Positions 13,099 through 23,608 of a DNA stretch of 64,000 nucleotides are shown in pieces. The position numbers were made by a program, and so were the translations under genes. Below the pieces are notes generated by a model that was not told the DNA's origin, made no database searches, and saw only the letters and a program-made list of their open reading frames with translations. The stretch comes from Grifola frondosa (lineage: Eukaryota; Basidiomycota; Agaricomycetes; Polyporales; Grifolaceae). Positions within the stretch are counted from its first letter, which is position 1. Each line of letters opens with the position of its first letter. The DNA lies in assembly GCA_001683735.1 (NCBI GenBank), contig LUGG01000002.1:1860001-1924000 (forward strand), given 5' to 3'.

Positions 13099-14227
13099 TT
13101 AAAGCCACAGACGACGGAAACGGACTTTTACTGTTTCCTGAATGCCATCATCCAATGAAACGATCGGCTCATAGTCCAACGCCTTACGAGCCTTTGTGAT
13201 ATTACACCACCGCGCCGTGCAAACATAAGTGACGCGGAATCTGCTGAGGAATGGCTGAGTTCCCTGTAGCCAAGCTATAAATTCTGCAATCATCGCAATG
13301 ATCATCGCAAGCGCGCGGGGAATCACAATTGTCCTGTTTGGAACGTGTCCGGCGGCCTTCCAGATAGCGCGGGGGAAGTCCCACCACGGACGTGGTTCAC
13401 CATTGGAAATGAAGAATGCCTGTCCTGCCACGAGTGCATGTTTGGGATGTGCAGGGTCAAGCCGGTCTGCAGCAAGCAGGTGAGCATATGCAGCGTTCTT
13501 GATATAGGTCCAGTCGAAGAGGTTTGTGTTGTCTCCAATTTGGGACCCAGTGCGCCCGCGCTCCAAGACCTCCATGAAGGCTGGTATTGTGACGCGATCA
13601 CCAGGCCTACAAGATGGTCAAGAGGCGATCACACTAAGTGCAACATACGCACCCAAACAAGCCTGCGACCCTCAAGGACGCAGTATTGAGTCCATCCTGT
13701 CCGTTAGCTTTCAGCACCGCCGTCTCTGCAATGGCCTTGGTCTCGTTGTAGGTATCGAAGAACTTCTCCGGATATGGAAGAGTCTCATCGATCCCGTTCT
13801 GGTCGCGTCCATCGAATACAACGCTGGCACTGCTCGTATAGACAAGCTTGGTGACACCACACGCTAGAGCAACTTTTATGACGTTCTCGGTACCAGTGAC
13901 ATTGACCTGGAACTGGACCTGACGGGAGGGCCCCTGCAGGATTGCGGCAGTGTGTATGATGCACGTCGCGGCGCACTGTTGTCGCATACATGAGATACAA
14001 AGCAATTCACAAGTCAAATCGCGTCGGGTGAGACTCACACTCTTAACGACCTCCGTCAACCGCTGGACATCGAGGATGTCGCCAGCGAAAACCTGCACGC
14101 GAGAATCGAATGAGGCTGCGACAACATCGAAGACCGCGACAGAAGGCTCCCCCCGGGCGAGCAAAAGCTCTACGATATGGTGTCCGAGTAGACCACCTCC
14201 ACCGATGACCAGGTAGGAGTCAGGCAT
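13099..14227 (-). CDS. ERG26: Sterol-4-alpha-carboxylate 3-dehydrogenase-like (ERG26 family), 339 aa
   Basis: By family this oxidises and decarboxylates C4-carboxysterols in ergosterol synthesis at the endoplasmic reticulum. Three exons: 14227-14039, 13975-13653 and 13606-13099. Both introns are GT-AG, and the lengths sum to 340 codons. The N-terminus carries a Rossmann nucleotide site (VIGGGGLLGHHIVELLL). The short-chain dehydrogenase YxxxK is YNETK, preceded by the Ser-rich block VYTSSASVVF. The block DWTYIKNAAYAHLLAADRL is typical of the 3-beta-HSD/ERG26 group. A hydrophobic helix (ALAMIIAMIAEFIAWL) could anchor it to membrane. The length fits the family. A paralogous NAD-dependent epimerase of the same fold is the alternative. 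It is divergent from PEX13. Confidence 0.82.
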
Positions 14228-14573
14228 ATGCTAAGCGTCGAGGATTCAGGCAAGTACTATGTGTACAGGCTCCGCAGGATTAATGCGAAGCGCTTAATTG
14301 CGATCAACGTAGCCACAATCATGTGATGTCCCTTTTTGCCACTCGTCTTGTCCTTCGCTTAGTTTTCTCTACTACGTGGACCGTGTCAACTGAGGCTCAG
14401 AATTTATTTATTGATACAGATATAGCAAGTTTGCTTGTATTCTCTGTCAATTCTCTGGATGACTTAGGAATTAAACTTGAACTGTTTCCTAAACGGGCTA
14501 GTTCGGGAATTGCCGGCGTCGGGAACGTAGCTCGCCGGATAAGCTTTGCTCATCGTGCTGCACGACGACCACC
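14228..14573. promoter_or_regulatory. Bidirectional promoter, ERG26-like / PEX13
   Basis: 346 bp separate the two divergent start codons, so both promoters must lie here or overlap the neighbouring gene. No specific operator is recognised. Confidence 0.55.
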
Positions 14574-15824
14574 ATGCCTTCCCCACCAAAACCTTGGGAG
14601 CGCGGCGGCGCTACCGTGGCATCTACTACACCTATATCTACGGCATCCTCTATACCTGCGTCTACTTCTTTACCAGCGGCAATATCGGCTGTCGCTTCGT
14701 CTTCCACACTACCCTCTGTACCCACACGCCCAGCAGCTCTCTCAGGCACCGCATCGACATCTGTACCCTTCGGCTCTACCACCGCCCTCAACAACTCCTT
14801 CAACAGCCCTTACTCATCCTACACCCCATACTCCCGGTTCGGCGCCTCCTCCTACTCCCCTACGGAATGAACAGCATGTACGGCGGGATGGGCTACGGCG
14901 GGGGGTACAACTCATATGGAGGTGGTTACGGCATGAACGGGATGTACGGCGGGATGCCGGGGATGGGGTACGGTATGGGTGCGCCAGGGGGCCCTTTCGA
15001 CCCGTCGAACCCGTCGCTCTCACAAACGCTCGAGTCGACGACACAGCACACATTCGCGCTGCTGCACTCGATCGTGCAGACATTCTCAGGCGTCGCACAG
15101 ATGCTCGAATCAACGTTCATGGCAACACACTCATCCTTCTTCGCCATGGTCGGTGTGGTCGAGCAGTTCGGCCAGCTTCGCAACGCCCTCGGCAGCGTCC
15201 TCGGGCTCTTTGGCCTCGTTCGCTGGATGCGCGACCTGCTCGCCGGCCGGGGCGCCCAAGCAGGCGCGGGTGCGGGTGCGCTGCATGGGGAATTCCGCGA
15301 CTTCGTGAACGGGAGGCCGGTGCAAGGCCCTGCGGCCCCGGCGCCGAAGGCGAGCAAGAAGCCGCTCATCATATTTCTCCTCGCAGTCTTTGGCGTGCCG
15401 TACGCGATGCACAAGCTCATGCGCGTCCTCTCGGAGCGTCAGCAGCAGGCGCAGGTGGCCGCGGTTGCACAAACAGGCGCCCTTCCTCCGCTCGACCCTT
15501 CTCAGCTCACGTTCGCCCGCGCACTATACCCTTTCGAGGCATCGTCTCCTGCGGAGCTTGCGTTGAAGGAAAACGAGATTGTGGCGATTATGGGCAAGCT
15601 CGACCCGGCGACTGGTGCGGAGGTCGATCCGCGCATGGAAGTGAGTGGTTTTTTTTGTATAAGTGGTGCTTGTGGCTTATTGTCCATGGTGGAAGGTGGA
15701 GGGAAGCGAGTGGTGGAAAGGACGGACGAGAGAGGGACGAGAGGGGTGGTTCCCGAAGAAATGGGTACAGGTGCTGGAGAGAAGGAAGGCGGTCGAGGGT
15801 GCAGAGCCGAAGAAAGTGGAATGA
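14574..15824 (+). CDS. PEX13: Peroxin 13, peroxisomal docking protein, with apparent one-base frameshift
   Basis: PEX13 is a peroxisomal membrane protein of the import docking complex. The start MPSPPKPWERGG is the usual N-terminus. A Ser/Thr-rich linker, a Tyr/Gly/Met-rich region (YGGGYNSYGGGYGMNGMYGG), a membrane segment (KKPLIIFLLAVFGVPYAM) and a C-terminal SH3 domain (ARALYPFEAS, then GSEWWKGR and EGWFPKKWV) follow. An intron lies at 15641-15695, and the last exon 15696-15824 completes the SH3 domain. The frame of the N-terminal part (to about 14860) and the Tyr/Gly region differ by one base at a C run, 14857-14860. One more C would join SSYSP to YGMNSMYGG. A 44-nt intron could also bridge the frames but would replace a typical Tyr-rich stretch with an unlikely one. 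Confidence 0.88.
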
Positions 15825-16111
15825 TGGACGTTGGTCTTCATTTTTGTATGTTGTCTCTCAGTCTTCTGGCGCCGTCCTGCTACATCTCTGTATGCTACGT
15901 TTCTCTCCCTGGATATACATTCGCTTTTAAACTTCCTTTGTACAGTGAGCACGTCGTTCAACTTTCGCTGATACAACTCACTCAGACGAACATCACGCCG
16001 GAAGAACTTCCGAGCGATAACGTTTTTAGCTCACAAATCTTCATTCAGGACTTCATCCAATATTACCCAGAAATATCATACTGTCCAAGATAACTTTACG
16101 AGATTGTACAA
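15825..16111. other. Convergent 3' intergenic region, PEX13 / Pmp3
   Basis: About 290 bp between the two converging stop codons. No coding signal is seen. Confidence 0.5.
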
Positions 16112-16606
16112 CTATACCGCGCCTTCACTGCGGGAGATGATCCACCTGTCTTGATGTCAATTTTGACTGAATTCGCGTTGATCTGGACAGGTACTGACCA
16201 AGCATGGATAATCCCCGGGATCCAGCCAAGGATCCACAAACAAATGTTGATCCAGAAATCTGCAATGCAAATGCATGCATTAGTATGAAATAGCAACTAC
16301 AGCAACACAATTGCCCACCAGCTTTCAGCCCTCGCTCTAACGCACACAAAAAGTTTGAGTCCAAAGCTCCTATATTACACAAGCTTACTCACTAAAGAAC
16401 ACCGCTAGAGGTGGAATGAATCTGTATATGCTGATTAGATCAAACAATATCATCATGACCGTAACTCACATGGCAATGAAGTAAAGGACAACATCGCTGG
16501 GGAAGATACATCGCTGGGCATTTGGACTGGAGGAGTCGTACACGGTCGTGAGGGGTGTGGAGGAGATCGTAGGGTGAGAGAACCACTCAAACGTTGCAAT
16601 CGCGTT
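16112..16606 (-). CDS. PMP3: Pmp3/UPF0057 proteolipid with an 18-nt microexon; start unresolved
   Basis: A small two-span membrane protein. The yeast relative modulates plasma-membrane potential and salt tolerance. Exons read on the - strand: from about 16606 to 16470 (SDVVLYFIAI), 16421-16393 (FIPPLAVFF), 16336-16319 (only 18 nt, KRGLKA), 16259-16199 (DFWINICLWILGWIPGIIHA) and 16145-16112 (WWIISRSEGAV, stop). All four introns are GT-AG, 48-59 bp, and restore the family motif without a gap. The first exon has no in-frame ATG before an upstream stop inside a TATAAAA at 16605-16611. The nearest ATG (16521) is out of frame because an 11-bp motif is repeated 17 bp apart (16491-16501 and 16508-16518). 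Either the start lies in an unseen exon or this duplication broke it. Confidence 0.75.
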
Positions 16607-16839
16607 TTATAGGAGTACTAACTATATCCTCTCAGAACTCCTTACTCATTACGTCATACCACATATGACATCCACAAAGACGGCGCCACATCCCCGCATG
16701 CCTATATTGCGATACCAATGTCGTATTTTGTCCAGCCAGTACACAAGGTGAACGATGCCGAAGTTCGATAGCAAGTCGAACGAGTGTCATAACTGGATAC
16801 GATTCAGGAGACATGACTTCTACAACCGCCAAGCGATAT

Positions 16840-17445
16840 CTATGCCGTGTCTACTCCACTTTTGCCGGAAGTTTCTTGTTCTCGTATGAGGAGCCGAAAC
16901 ATCTGGGCACTCCCTTCGGCGACCCATTCGCCATTTTCGTCTCGATACCGACGACCAGTTGCGGGTATAGTATTGCCTACTACCATTGCTTCCCAAAGGG
17001 CTCGCACCTCATCCTTAATACGCGGCTCTCGCCCAAAAAATTCGCTCTCCTCCTCGATTACAGTTAGTGTGGAGGCCTGGGATGCTTGACTAGGCTCCAG
17101 TGAAGATTCCCGTGAGGAGTTCTGGGAAGCAATCGATGCCTCTCTGGATAATGCGGCGACGGATGGTTCGATCACTCCGATGGAGATGGCGCTAAGAACG
17201 GAACCGTACATGGCATCCGGAACCAACGCACGCTCGGTGGATTGGCTTTGTATGATGGGTGCCTGGTGCTCGGGGTCGAACGGGGGCTCACGGGAGCGGA
17301 GGTTATACTGGCGAGGTGTTGTTTGCGTCGAAGCCAGGAAATATTCCGGGAGGGGGGTGAGCGGGCTCAGGGGACCCATCAGACCAGCAAGCACTAGGTC
17401 GTCACACCGAATAGTCAGATCGCAGGCAGCACGACGGGGCGTCAT
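16840..17445 (-). CDS. Unknown protein, 201 aa
   Basis: A single-exon frame starting MTPRRAACDLTIRCDD and ending SGKSGVDTA. The central part is Ser-rich (ASIASQNSSRESSLEPSQAS) and the C-terminal part is charged (IKDEVRALWEAMVVGN, then YRDENGEWVAEGSAQMF). I see no known domain. Its composition matches the many lineage-restricted proteins of basidiomycetes. Codon use looks like that of the neighbours, and no frame on the other strand is better. Confidence 0.5.
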   Translation of the reverse strand: MTPRRAACDLTIRCDDLVLAGLMGPLSPLTPLPEYFLASTQTTPRQYNLRSREPPFDPEHQAPIIQSQSTERALVPDAMYGSVLSAISIGVIEPSVAALSREASIASQNSSRESSLEPSQASQASTLTVIEEESEFFGREPRIKDEVRALWEAMVVGNTIPATGRRYRDENGEWVAEGSAQMFRLLIREQETSGKSGVDTA

Positions 17446-17972
17446 CAGGAAGTTAAAACGAGGAAGAATTGTATAACTGGAGGAAGGTGGGACCTGTCAA
17501 GGTAAATGTGTGGAGGATGAGAGATGAGTGCGCCCTCCCACCTCTTTTATACTCCTCTTCGAGTAATTTGCTTTGTTCTTATCGGCAGATCATTACCCTG
17601 CAGCGCGACCGATGATTATCATATGGAGCCACTATAGCTCTGTGGCGATTTGGTTCGGATCGGAACTCACCAAGTCGAGCACAAACTTCCGCAATACAAT
17701 ATCGAACAGATGGCCATGAATTTCTTTGATATAGCAATCTTCGACATCTTCCATTTGTTTTGAGCTTCAAAGAACTGCAATTCCACACTGACGAGCTTCT
17801 GGAGAGCGAAGTGTGACACGAAGGTCTGTGACTAAGCGTAGATCGAAAGGCTGCCACGATCAGAGTGGCCACACGTTTGCGCCACACAACTCGGTTTCGG
17901 AATCGGGAGGTTGGCGCACAGGAGATTTCAGTCCACAGTAGTGTAAGTATATTTACATAACAGAAGACATGC
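17446..17972. other. Intergenic, no gene seen
   Basis: About 530 bp. Short open frames occur on both strands but none has the composition or splice signals of a gene. Confidence 0.45.
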
Positions 17973-18456
17973 TCACTTCACGTGTCGGCCGACCAGACTG
18001 ATGACCAGGGCCTTTTGGTCTGGAACGAATGTGGCACCACGAATCCAATGGACGAAGATGTTTTCAGAGTTCGATCCTTGCTTGTCGGGGTACATCTCCC
18101 ATCTTTGCCATGAGTTCATCAAGTCCTTCGAGGTCGCCCTCGGGAACTCTGATACCTCGATTTGTTGCCAGTCTTCGAAGTTCCTACGGCTGTTAATAAG
18201 CCCTCCATCCGGTGTAACTTGAAATACGACGTGTACTTGAAACCATCGTCACGAACGCGAGGAAGTTGGGCTCCGATGATGGTATCTCGCCTCCTGTCAA
18301 GAAAACTCCCCCAAATCCTGAGGACCCGCGCTCGCCTGACGCGAATTAATTACTACTTGATTCCGACTATGGCTAGATATCGAACGAATCATTGACCTGT
18401 ATCGACGCCGCTGACGATGCATTGACATACCACACTCTAGACGAATATGATGACAT
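17973..18456 (-). pseudogene. Small unknown gene with a likely frameshift
   Basis: Not visible as one open frame. Reading the - strand, MSSYSSRVWYVNASSA (start 18456) is followed by a GT-AG intron and then GSSGFGGVFLTGGEIPSSEPNF. After an apparent one-base shift near 18248-18256 it continues WFQVHVVFQVTPDGGLINS, NFEDWQQIEVSEFPRATS and WEMYPDKQGSNSENIFVHW, ending at a stop at 17973. The segments look strongly coding (Trp/Tyr-rich, no low complexity). They match my memory of a small uncharacterised polypore protein family. The shift may be decay or a sequence error, and the function is unknown. Confidence 0.55.
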
Positions 18457-18726
18457 CTTACTTGGACACGTGGAGTTCGCATCACTGGCGAGGTTCACTC
18501 GTGCTTGCTGCGCCACACGATAATCTCTAGCTATCGATAACGCTGCTTAGAGGGTTCAGTGCTGCACACACTTTGACGGACTTCACCATCTTACTGCGCG
18601 TCCAACCTTTTCAACATCTACCACTTCCTTTGTTCTATCGGATACCCTTGTGAATTGCAGATATCATCTATATTCCAAACCTATCTTCGTTAACTCATAT
18701 CCGAAACCTACCTTCGTGCCGGAGCC

Positions 18727-19978
18727 ATGTTTCCAGGGCTGAGAGCCAGCCCCCGACAGCCGTCTATCGATTTTCACCACGACCCGCCCAACGATGGGCC
18801 GTGGCGACAGGCGTGCCAACCAGAGGGTCTTCAAGGCGTGTCCGGTCCCTCTCTCAAAGCCCAACTAGGCCTTGAATCTTCCCTCCCAGGCTTATATCCA
18901 TCTCTGCCAGTGGACCCCAATCCCGGGCACGATCCCCCGGACGATCCCGATCCCGACCCTTTCCTTCCAGGTACCTGGGTGCCAAACTCCCCGGAGCCCG
19001 TGAAGCGGCAGGTCCAGAATAGGAACCCATGCGCCATTTACCTTGAATTGAGGGAGCAACTGGAAGCGGTGGGGCCTCTCACCAGAGAAGATCATGCTCT
19101 CTTGAAGAATTTTCTCGATTTGAGCGACGAGGCATTGCAGCGCCGCATTCTGGAGAAGAAACTGGAGGAATTTGGCCGCGAGAAAGTGGATCGGCCATTT
19201 CCAAAGTTCGGAAAGAGATTCCCATATAATGAACTTCGCATCGCAGCCGCGAAGCGCGCCGAAGATGAGAGGAAGCGTCAGGCTGAGATACAGGAGCTGA
19301 ACCGTCGTCACAAAGAGCGAATCGAAGCAGAACGCTTAGAGAGGCGACGGGCTGAGATGCAGCGGCAACGCGAAGAGGCGGAGCGAGTGCAACGAGAGCG
19401 CGAAGAGGCGGAGCGACTGCGACTAGAGCGCGAGGCGGAGGAGCGACTGCGACGAGAGCGCGAGGAGGAGGAGCATCGCAGACGAGAGGCGGGAGGAACA
19501 CCGCATACAAGAGGAAATTCTCAAACGCCAGCGGGAGAAACGTGACAAGGCGGCGCGGTGGGCTGGACCATCTGGAGAGAAAAGGCGGATGCTTCACCTC
19601 AGGATGCGCAGCCAGTTACAGATGACAGGCTCATCCGCTGCAGAGTTGTCTTTCGAGATTTATCACGAGAAGTGGGCTCTGCTCAAGGAGGTCCCAGACG
19701 GCAGTACCGAATTCTGCGAGTTCCCTTGGCCTGTAATCAGTAGTGCCATCCGATCTGTCGAGGAGCTCACCAAGGCGCGCGTCAAAGAATTTGTGTTCCA
19801 CGATTTGCGCAAGGGTCTGGATGGTAAGAGCAAAAGTGAGAGAGTAAGGGCGAGGGAGGAGATACTCTTGTGGCATCCAGACAAGTTCAACTTGTTGCCC
19901 AAGGCTCGTGCGCGTGACAGGGATCAAGTTGAGGAAGCAGCAGGGATAGTGGCGAGGATCTTGACCAATCTCTTGTAG
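18727..19978 (+). CDS. Coiled-coil protein with J-like C-terminus (NFKBIL1-like), one-base frameshift
   Basis: Starts MFPGLRASPRQPSIDF. The N-terminus is Pro/Asp-rich (PPDDPDPDPFLPG). Residues about 165-260 form a long Glu/Arg-rich coiled coil (repeats of the type REREEAERLR). In the frame of the start codon the protein would stop at 19545, but the neighbouring frame continues the coiled coil (REEHRIQEEILKRQREKRD). It ends in a compact domain with REEILLWHPDKFN, the HPDKF motif of J-related C-terminal domains of the NFKBIL1-like group common in Agaricomycetes. One extra G at about 19488-19489 explains the switch, and there is no usable GT for an intron there. The stop is at 19978. Function is not established. 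Confidence 0.7.
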
Positions 19979-20258
19979 CATAGAAGGATGCGAGTATTTT
20001 CTGTCATACATACCGTGCAAATGTATGCATGTTATCACAACTAAACATTTCAACTTCGATGGCTTGACGAGACTTTTCAATAGAACATTCAGGATACATA
20101 TTAGGAAGCGAACGCAGAAAACCCGTAGTGTCAACTTGTAGACCGACCTTGAATGAGCGATTCAAAGGAATAAAAGCATCGGATAATGCATATGATAAGA
20201 GCGGCTCAGATATCAAAGATGAAATGCGTTAAAGACTGATAGCGAAGCCCGCGCCTTC

Positions 20259-21854
20259 TCACAGAATCAAACGGAGCCCGGCGTTAGAAGTCGAGATCTT
20301 CGCTGAACCCATGGCCTTCGGGTCGTTCTCACTCGGGAGCCAAGCCACACGACCTTCGACCTGTCCCCTGCGAATGGTATGCACGTCGACGCTTCTGCGG
20401 CGACCACGGTGAGCAGGGTCCTCCACCACATCACCAGCCTCGACCGAGGGTGGAATAAATGGAGAAGATGTCAACGAGAACGAGCCCTCGAAGGTCTTGT
20501 GCATTGTGATAATCGCGGGAGAGTTCGACGTGCGCGCCTCGAGGTGAAGAACCGAGTCCACAGGAGCGGAAGGATGCGTGATCGAAATAGGTGCATTCGA
20601 TGTATATGCACCGACCTGGAACGCGCCCCCAGTGCCGTTCTCGGAGGAGGAGACTAGGTTAACACTCGAGTCGATTTTGCTGAAAGGTTTCATGAGGATG
20701 CTTGGGATCGTGGTACATGGCAAAGTTCACGTACCCATTACTAGTCTTCATCAAAAGCCGCGTGACCATACCGTCGTCTCGGCTGAACAGGCCAACGCTA
20801 GCATGGATGGCCCCGTTGGAAGTTATAAGCTCGAGTGTGGTTGATGTGTTAAAAGAGCCTTGTATGTTCCCATTGGTAGTCGACAGCTCCGCATATTCTG
20901 CAGCCAGTGACTAGGCATATTCGTAAGACGAGGAAGACATGATAAGAGGAGTATTGAGCTTACGCCGACGACAATCGGGACGTTGGTGGTCCTTAATGAG
21001 AGGGACTTAAAGAGCACGCTATCCCCGATATCTCCAATCTGGTGGACGAAAATCGGCAGGTCCGTTTCAAGACGGTTGATCGTGAGACGAGATTCTGCAG
21101 TAGCTAAGGGGAGACGGAGGTGGATTTTGAACGAAAGTTGATAGTCCTCCCTCGGCAGAAGCAGCGGTAAACGTGGAGGAGTCTGACACCGCTAAATATC
21201 AAGCGTTTCTAATGTGATAACAAGTACTCACGAAAATCCCAACGCCATTCTTGCCTTCCTCTGGTTGGAGGAGACAGACCTCTGCACGATCGAGGGCATC
21301 TTCATGGTAGTAGAAGGCCGAAATATCGACCCGCACGACATCTGATCCCGCCTCACCTGAGTCAGAGATCTCAATAGACCCGTGAGACAGAGCACCGCGG
21401 GCAATGAGATACAATGAGTCCGACGAGATAGGCAGCTCAAATGAGGCCTGAGCGGTGTGTAGGGAGTGGCCGTGCGGATCCGGATCCATGGACCAATTGG
21501 CGTGATGGACGCAATTGTTGGGCATAATAGACTCAGTCGAGCTCTTGTCGATGAATTTGAATATGAACTGCTAGGTTTAAATCAAACGTCTCCAAGTTGC
21601 AGAAAGAATCGGAGACTTACGAAGTGGAAAATACCCTTCAACTGATGATGCACTAGACACAGCAGTACAAGGAAAAGGCCCACGAAGAACGTAGCACGAG
21701 CGCAACGCTGCCATCCAGTCCTCTTGGGCAGAGGGCGAAAGCGGCGAGCGCGAGAAGTTGCTTCATTATAAGGGAAGGGTGCTAGAAGGAGCGAATCCTG
21801 TCCCTTCTCCACGTCGATCCTGGCTTGGGTGACCTCTTGAACGGGGGGGTTCAT
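20259..21854 (-). CDS. Single-pass membrane protein, DUF7330-like, 466 aa
   Basis: Five exons: 21854-21621, 21573-21232, 21191-20964, 20910-20735 and 20679-20259. All introns are GT-AG and the sum is exactly 467 codons. The N-terminus is cytoplasm-like and basic before one hydrophobic segment (FFVGLFLVLLCLV). The rest is beta-rich with recurrent TSN/TTN-G motifs (TTNGNIQGSFNT, KTSNGKIDSSV, ARTSNSPAI, ISTSNAGLRL). This is the pattern of the DUF7330 / adhesin-like families in basidiomycetes. The family name is from memory and the biochemical role is unknown. The fourth intron joins NG to KIDSSV in perfect phase, which makes the model strong. Confidence 0.78.
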
Positions 21855-22660
21855 CTTCGCCAGAGTAGAATGGGGCTACAACACAACCATCAATCATATT
21901 ATATACAAACACGAGAGCGCTGAGAGATGATGCGTAGATCCTCGTGGATGCTCATGATAACGCTGCGCAAAATGCGCAGTTGGTGGCGTGTAGGCTTCCT
22001 TATCCACAAGAGGGGCTTTGAAATTGTGTGGCTGAAGAATGATGCTGCGATCAGCCAAGCCGGAACGTTGCACGTTAATGTCTGCGGACAGTCAGGTGGA
22101 AAGGTTGGATCGCAGCCGCGACCACAGCGATTCTGTCACTTCCCAATATGGCAGGAACAGTTTTCGACCATGGGCGGAAAATTTGCGTCATATACATATG
22201 CTGCAGGAGTATGTACACGAACTATTCGTTTAGCGTGTCACCGACTGATAAATGAGCGCACGTACGTAGGCTTTGTTTCTTTGCTGAACCGCCATTTCGC
22301 TAAATAACTGCGGTCGTGATTCCCGCGCTAACAGGCAAAGCATGATTTACGCTAAGACATCCCGCGAGTCAAAAACAGTTTTCACATATAAATTTATTGG
22401 CGATGCGGAGAAACATCAGCAGATGTTGAAGAGATCCATTTCCTGAAAGCAAGCCAACGTGTTACTGCCCACTCGATTGCATTGAGATTGCATTGGTGAG
22501 AAATAGATCTTTCGGATTAATATTCAAACAGAGGTTATATTCCTGGAGATTCCTTAACGATATCTGGGGACAGATATTCCCCGAGCATATATCGGAAAGT
22601 GGATTTATCGTCCGGGTGCATGAAGAGCACGCCTGATCAGTGAGAAACATGGATTTCGTA
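21855..22660. other. Intergenic, about 800 bp, no supported gene
   Basis: Lies between the start of the DUF7330-like gene and the stop of MRPL16. A 126-codon + strand frame at 21927-22307 has odd composition and no family signal. The region should hold the DUF7330-like gene's promoter and the MRPL16 3' UTR. Confidence 0.45.
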
Positions 22661-23460
22661 CTATGATACAGGAATCTGAACTACTTTAGAAGGTTCTGCG
22701 TCGCTAGTTGCCTCTGGGTGGATCAACAGATTGCCTAGACGTGGTAGCGCACTCCGGTCAATGAACTCGTTCTTAGTTGGCAACTTATCGCACGCCAGGC
22801 GGAGCGCTAAGGAGGAAATTGCATAAGAGATGGCTGAAATTGCATGTTTGAGAACGTACCTTCTCGTGCTAGTTCTTCCCTAATAGGCGCACCACCAAGC
22901 TCGAACAAAACACGTCCAGGAGCCACGCTAAATGAAACGTGTTCAACAGGAAACAGATCTGCACGACAAGACGTGCTCACCGAGTTGCCCAGAACTCGAA
23001 TGAACCTTTTCCTTTACCCATACGAGTTTCGTTGCCCTGAGAGGATTCGATTCAAATTTAATCATGTTTCAAGCTTTGCAAGTGACTGCCTCACCTTAAT
23101 GCAAACTGGGATATCTGGAAATACTCGCATGTAGACTTTGGCTCCCTTGATTGCCTTAATTTGCCTCTTCAATACTTCCTCTGCGGCTGTTAACTGCTTT
23201 GCAGTTAAGCGCATGCCATTTCCCTTGATTCTGATGCCCCAGTCTCCGAAAGCGAGCGTCGTGCCTTTGGTCGAACCGCCAGTCGGTATTGGGAGGACAC
23301 CCTTGTGACGCTTCAGAAACTTGACTTGTCGCGGCGCAAGTTGGTGACGACCACGCGTAAACACAAGAGAAGGTGTATTATGGGCGGTGATGGGTGATGA
23401 TAACCATGTCGAAGTCCGACAAGTCGCAAGGAGCGACTGCGAAGATGAGAGCGAGAACAT
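22661..23460 (-). CDS. MRPL16: Mitochondrial ribosomal protein L16, 211 aa
   Basis: Component of the large mitochondrial ribosomal subunit. Exons 23460-23095, 23036-22981, 22927-22860 and 22806-22661 sum to 212 codons with GT-AG introns. The N-terminus (MFSLSSSQSLLATCRTS) is a plausible mitochondrial presequence. Family motifs are RGRHQLAPRQVKFLKRHKG, FGDWGIRIKG, MRLTAKQLTAAE, MRVFPDIPVC, MGKGKGSFEFWATR and VAPGRVLFELGG. The C-terminal extension after the bacterial-type core (ALRLACDKLPTK and onward) is normal for mitochondrial L16. It shares a 148-bp divergent upstream region with PRP3. Confidence 0.93.
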
Positions 23461-23608
23461 AAAGAGGCTGCTTATGTAATCAGTCTTTGGCCAAATAATT
23501 TACACGGTAAGTATAGTTATAAATTCCATATTACTGATTGTTACTTCGTGCGGTTGTTTGCTCCTGCCACAACTACGACCCGGTCCCACCTATCATCCGT
23601 GTGTTACC
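23461..23608. promoter_or_regulatory. Bidirectional promoter, MRPL16 / PRP3
   Basis: 148 bp between two divergent start codons. Transcription of both must start here. No named element is identified. Confidence 0.6.

Noticed and set aside
14767..14815. A 44-nt GT-AG intron that would join the two PEX13 frames
   Set aside because: It would replace the expected Tyr/Ser-rich stretch with an unusual Leu-rich one. A missing C at 14857-14860 gives the typical PEX13 composition.
14323..15930. A long + strand open frame overlapping PEX13
   Set aside because: It is Arg/Pro/Ala-rich in another frame of PEX13 and has no family signal. The PEX13 frame explains the region.
19079..19597. A 172-codon - strand frame opposite the coiled-coil gene
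   Set aside because: It is the antisense of the Glu/Arg repeat and gives an artificial Pro/Leu/Ala pattern.
21927..22307. A 126-codon + strand frame upstream of the DUF7330-like gene
   Set aside because: Irregular composition, no splice structure, no family pattern.
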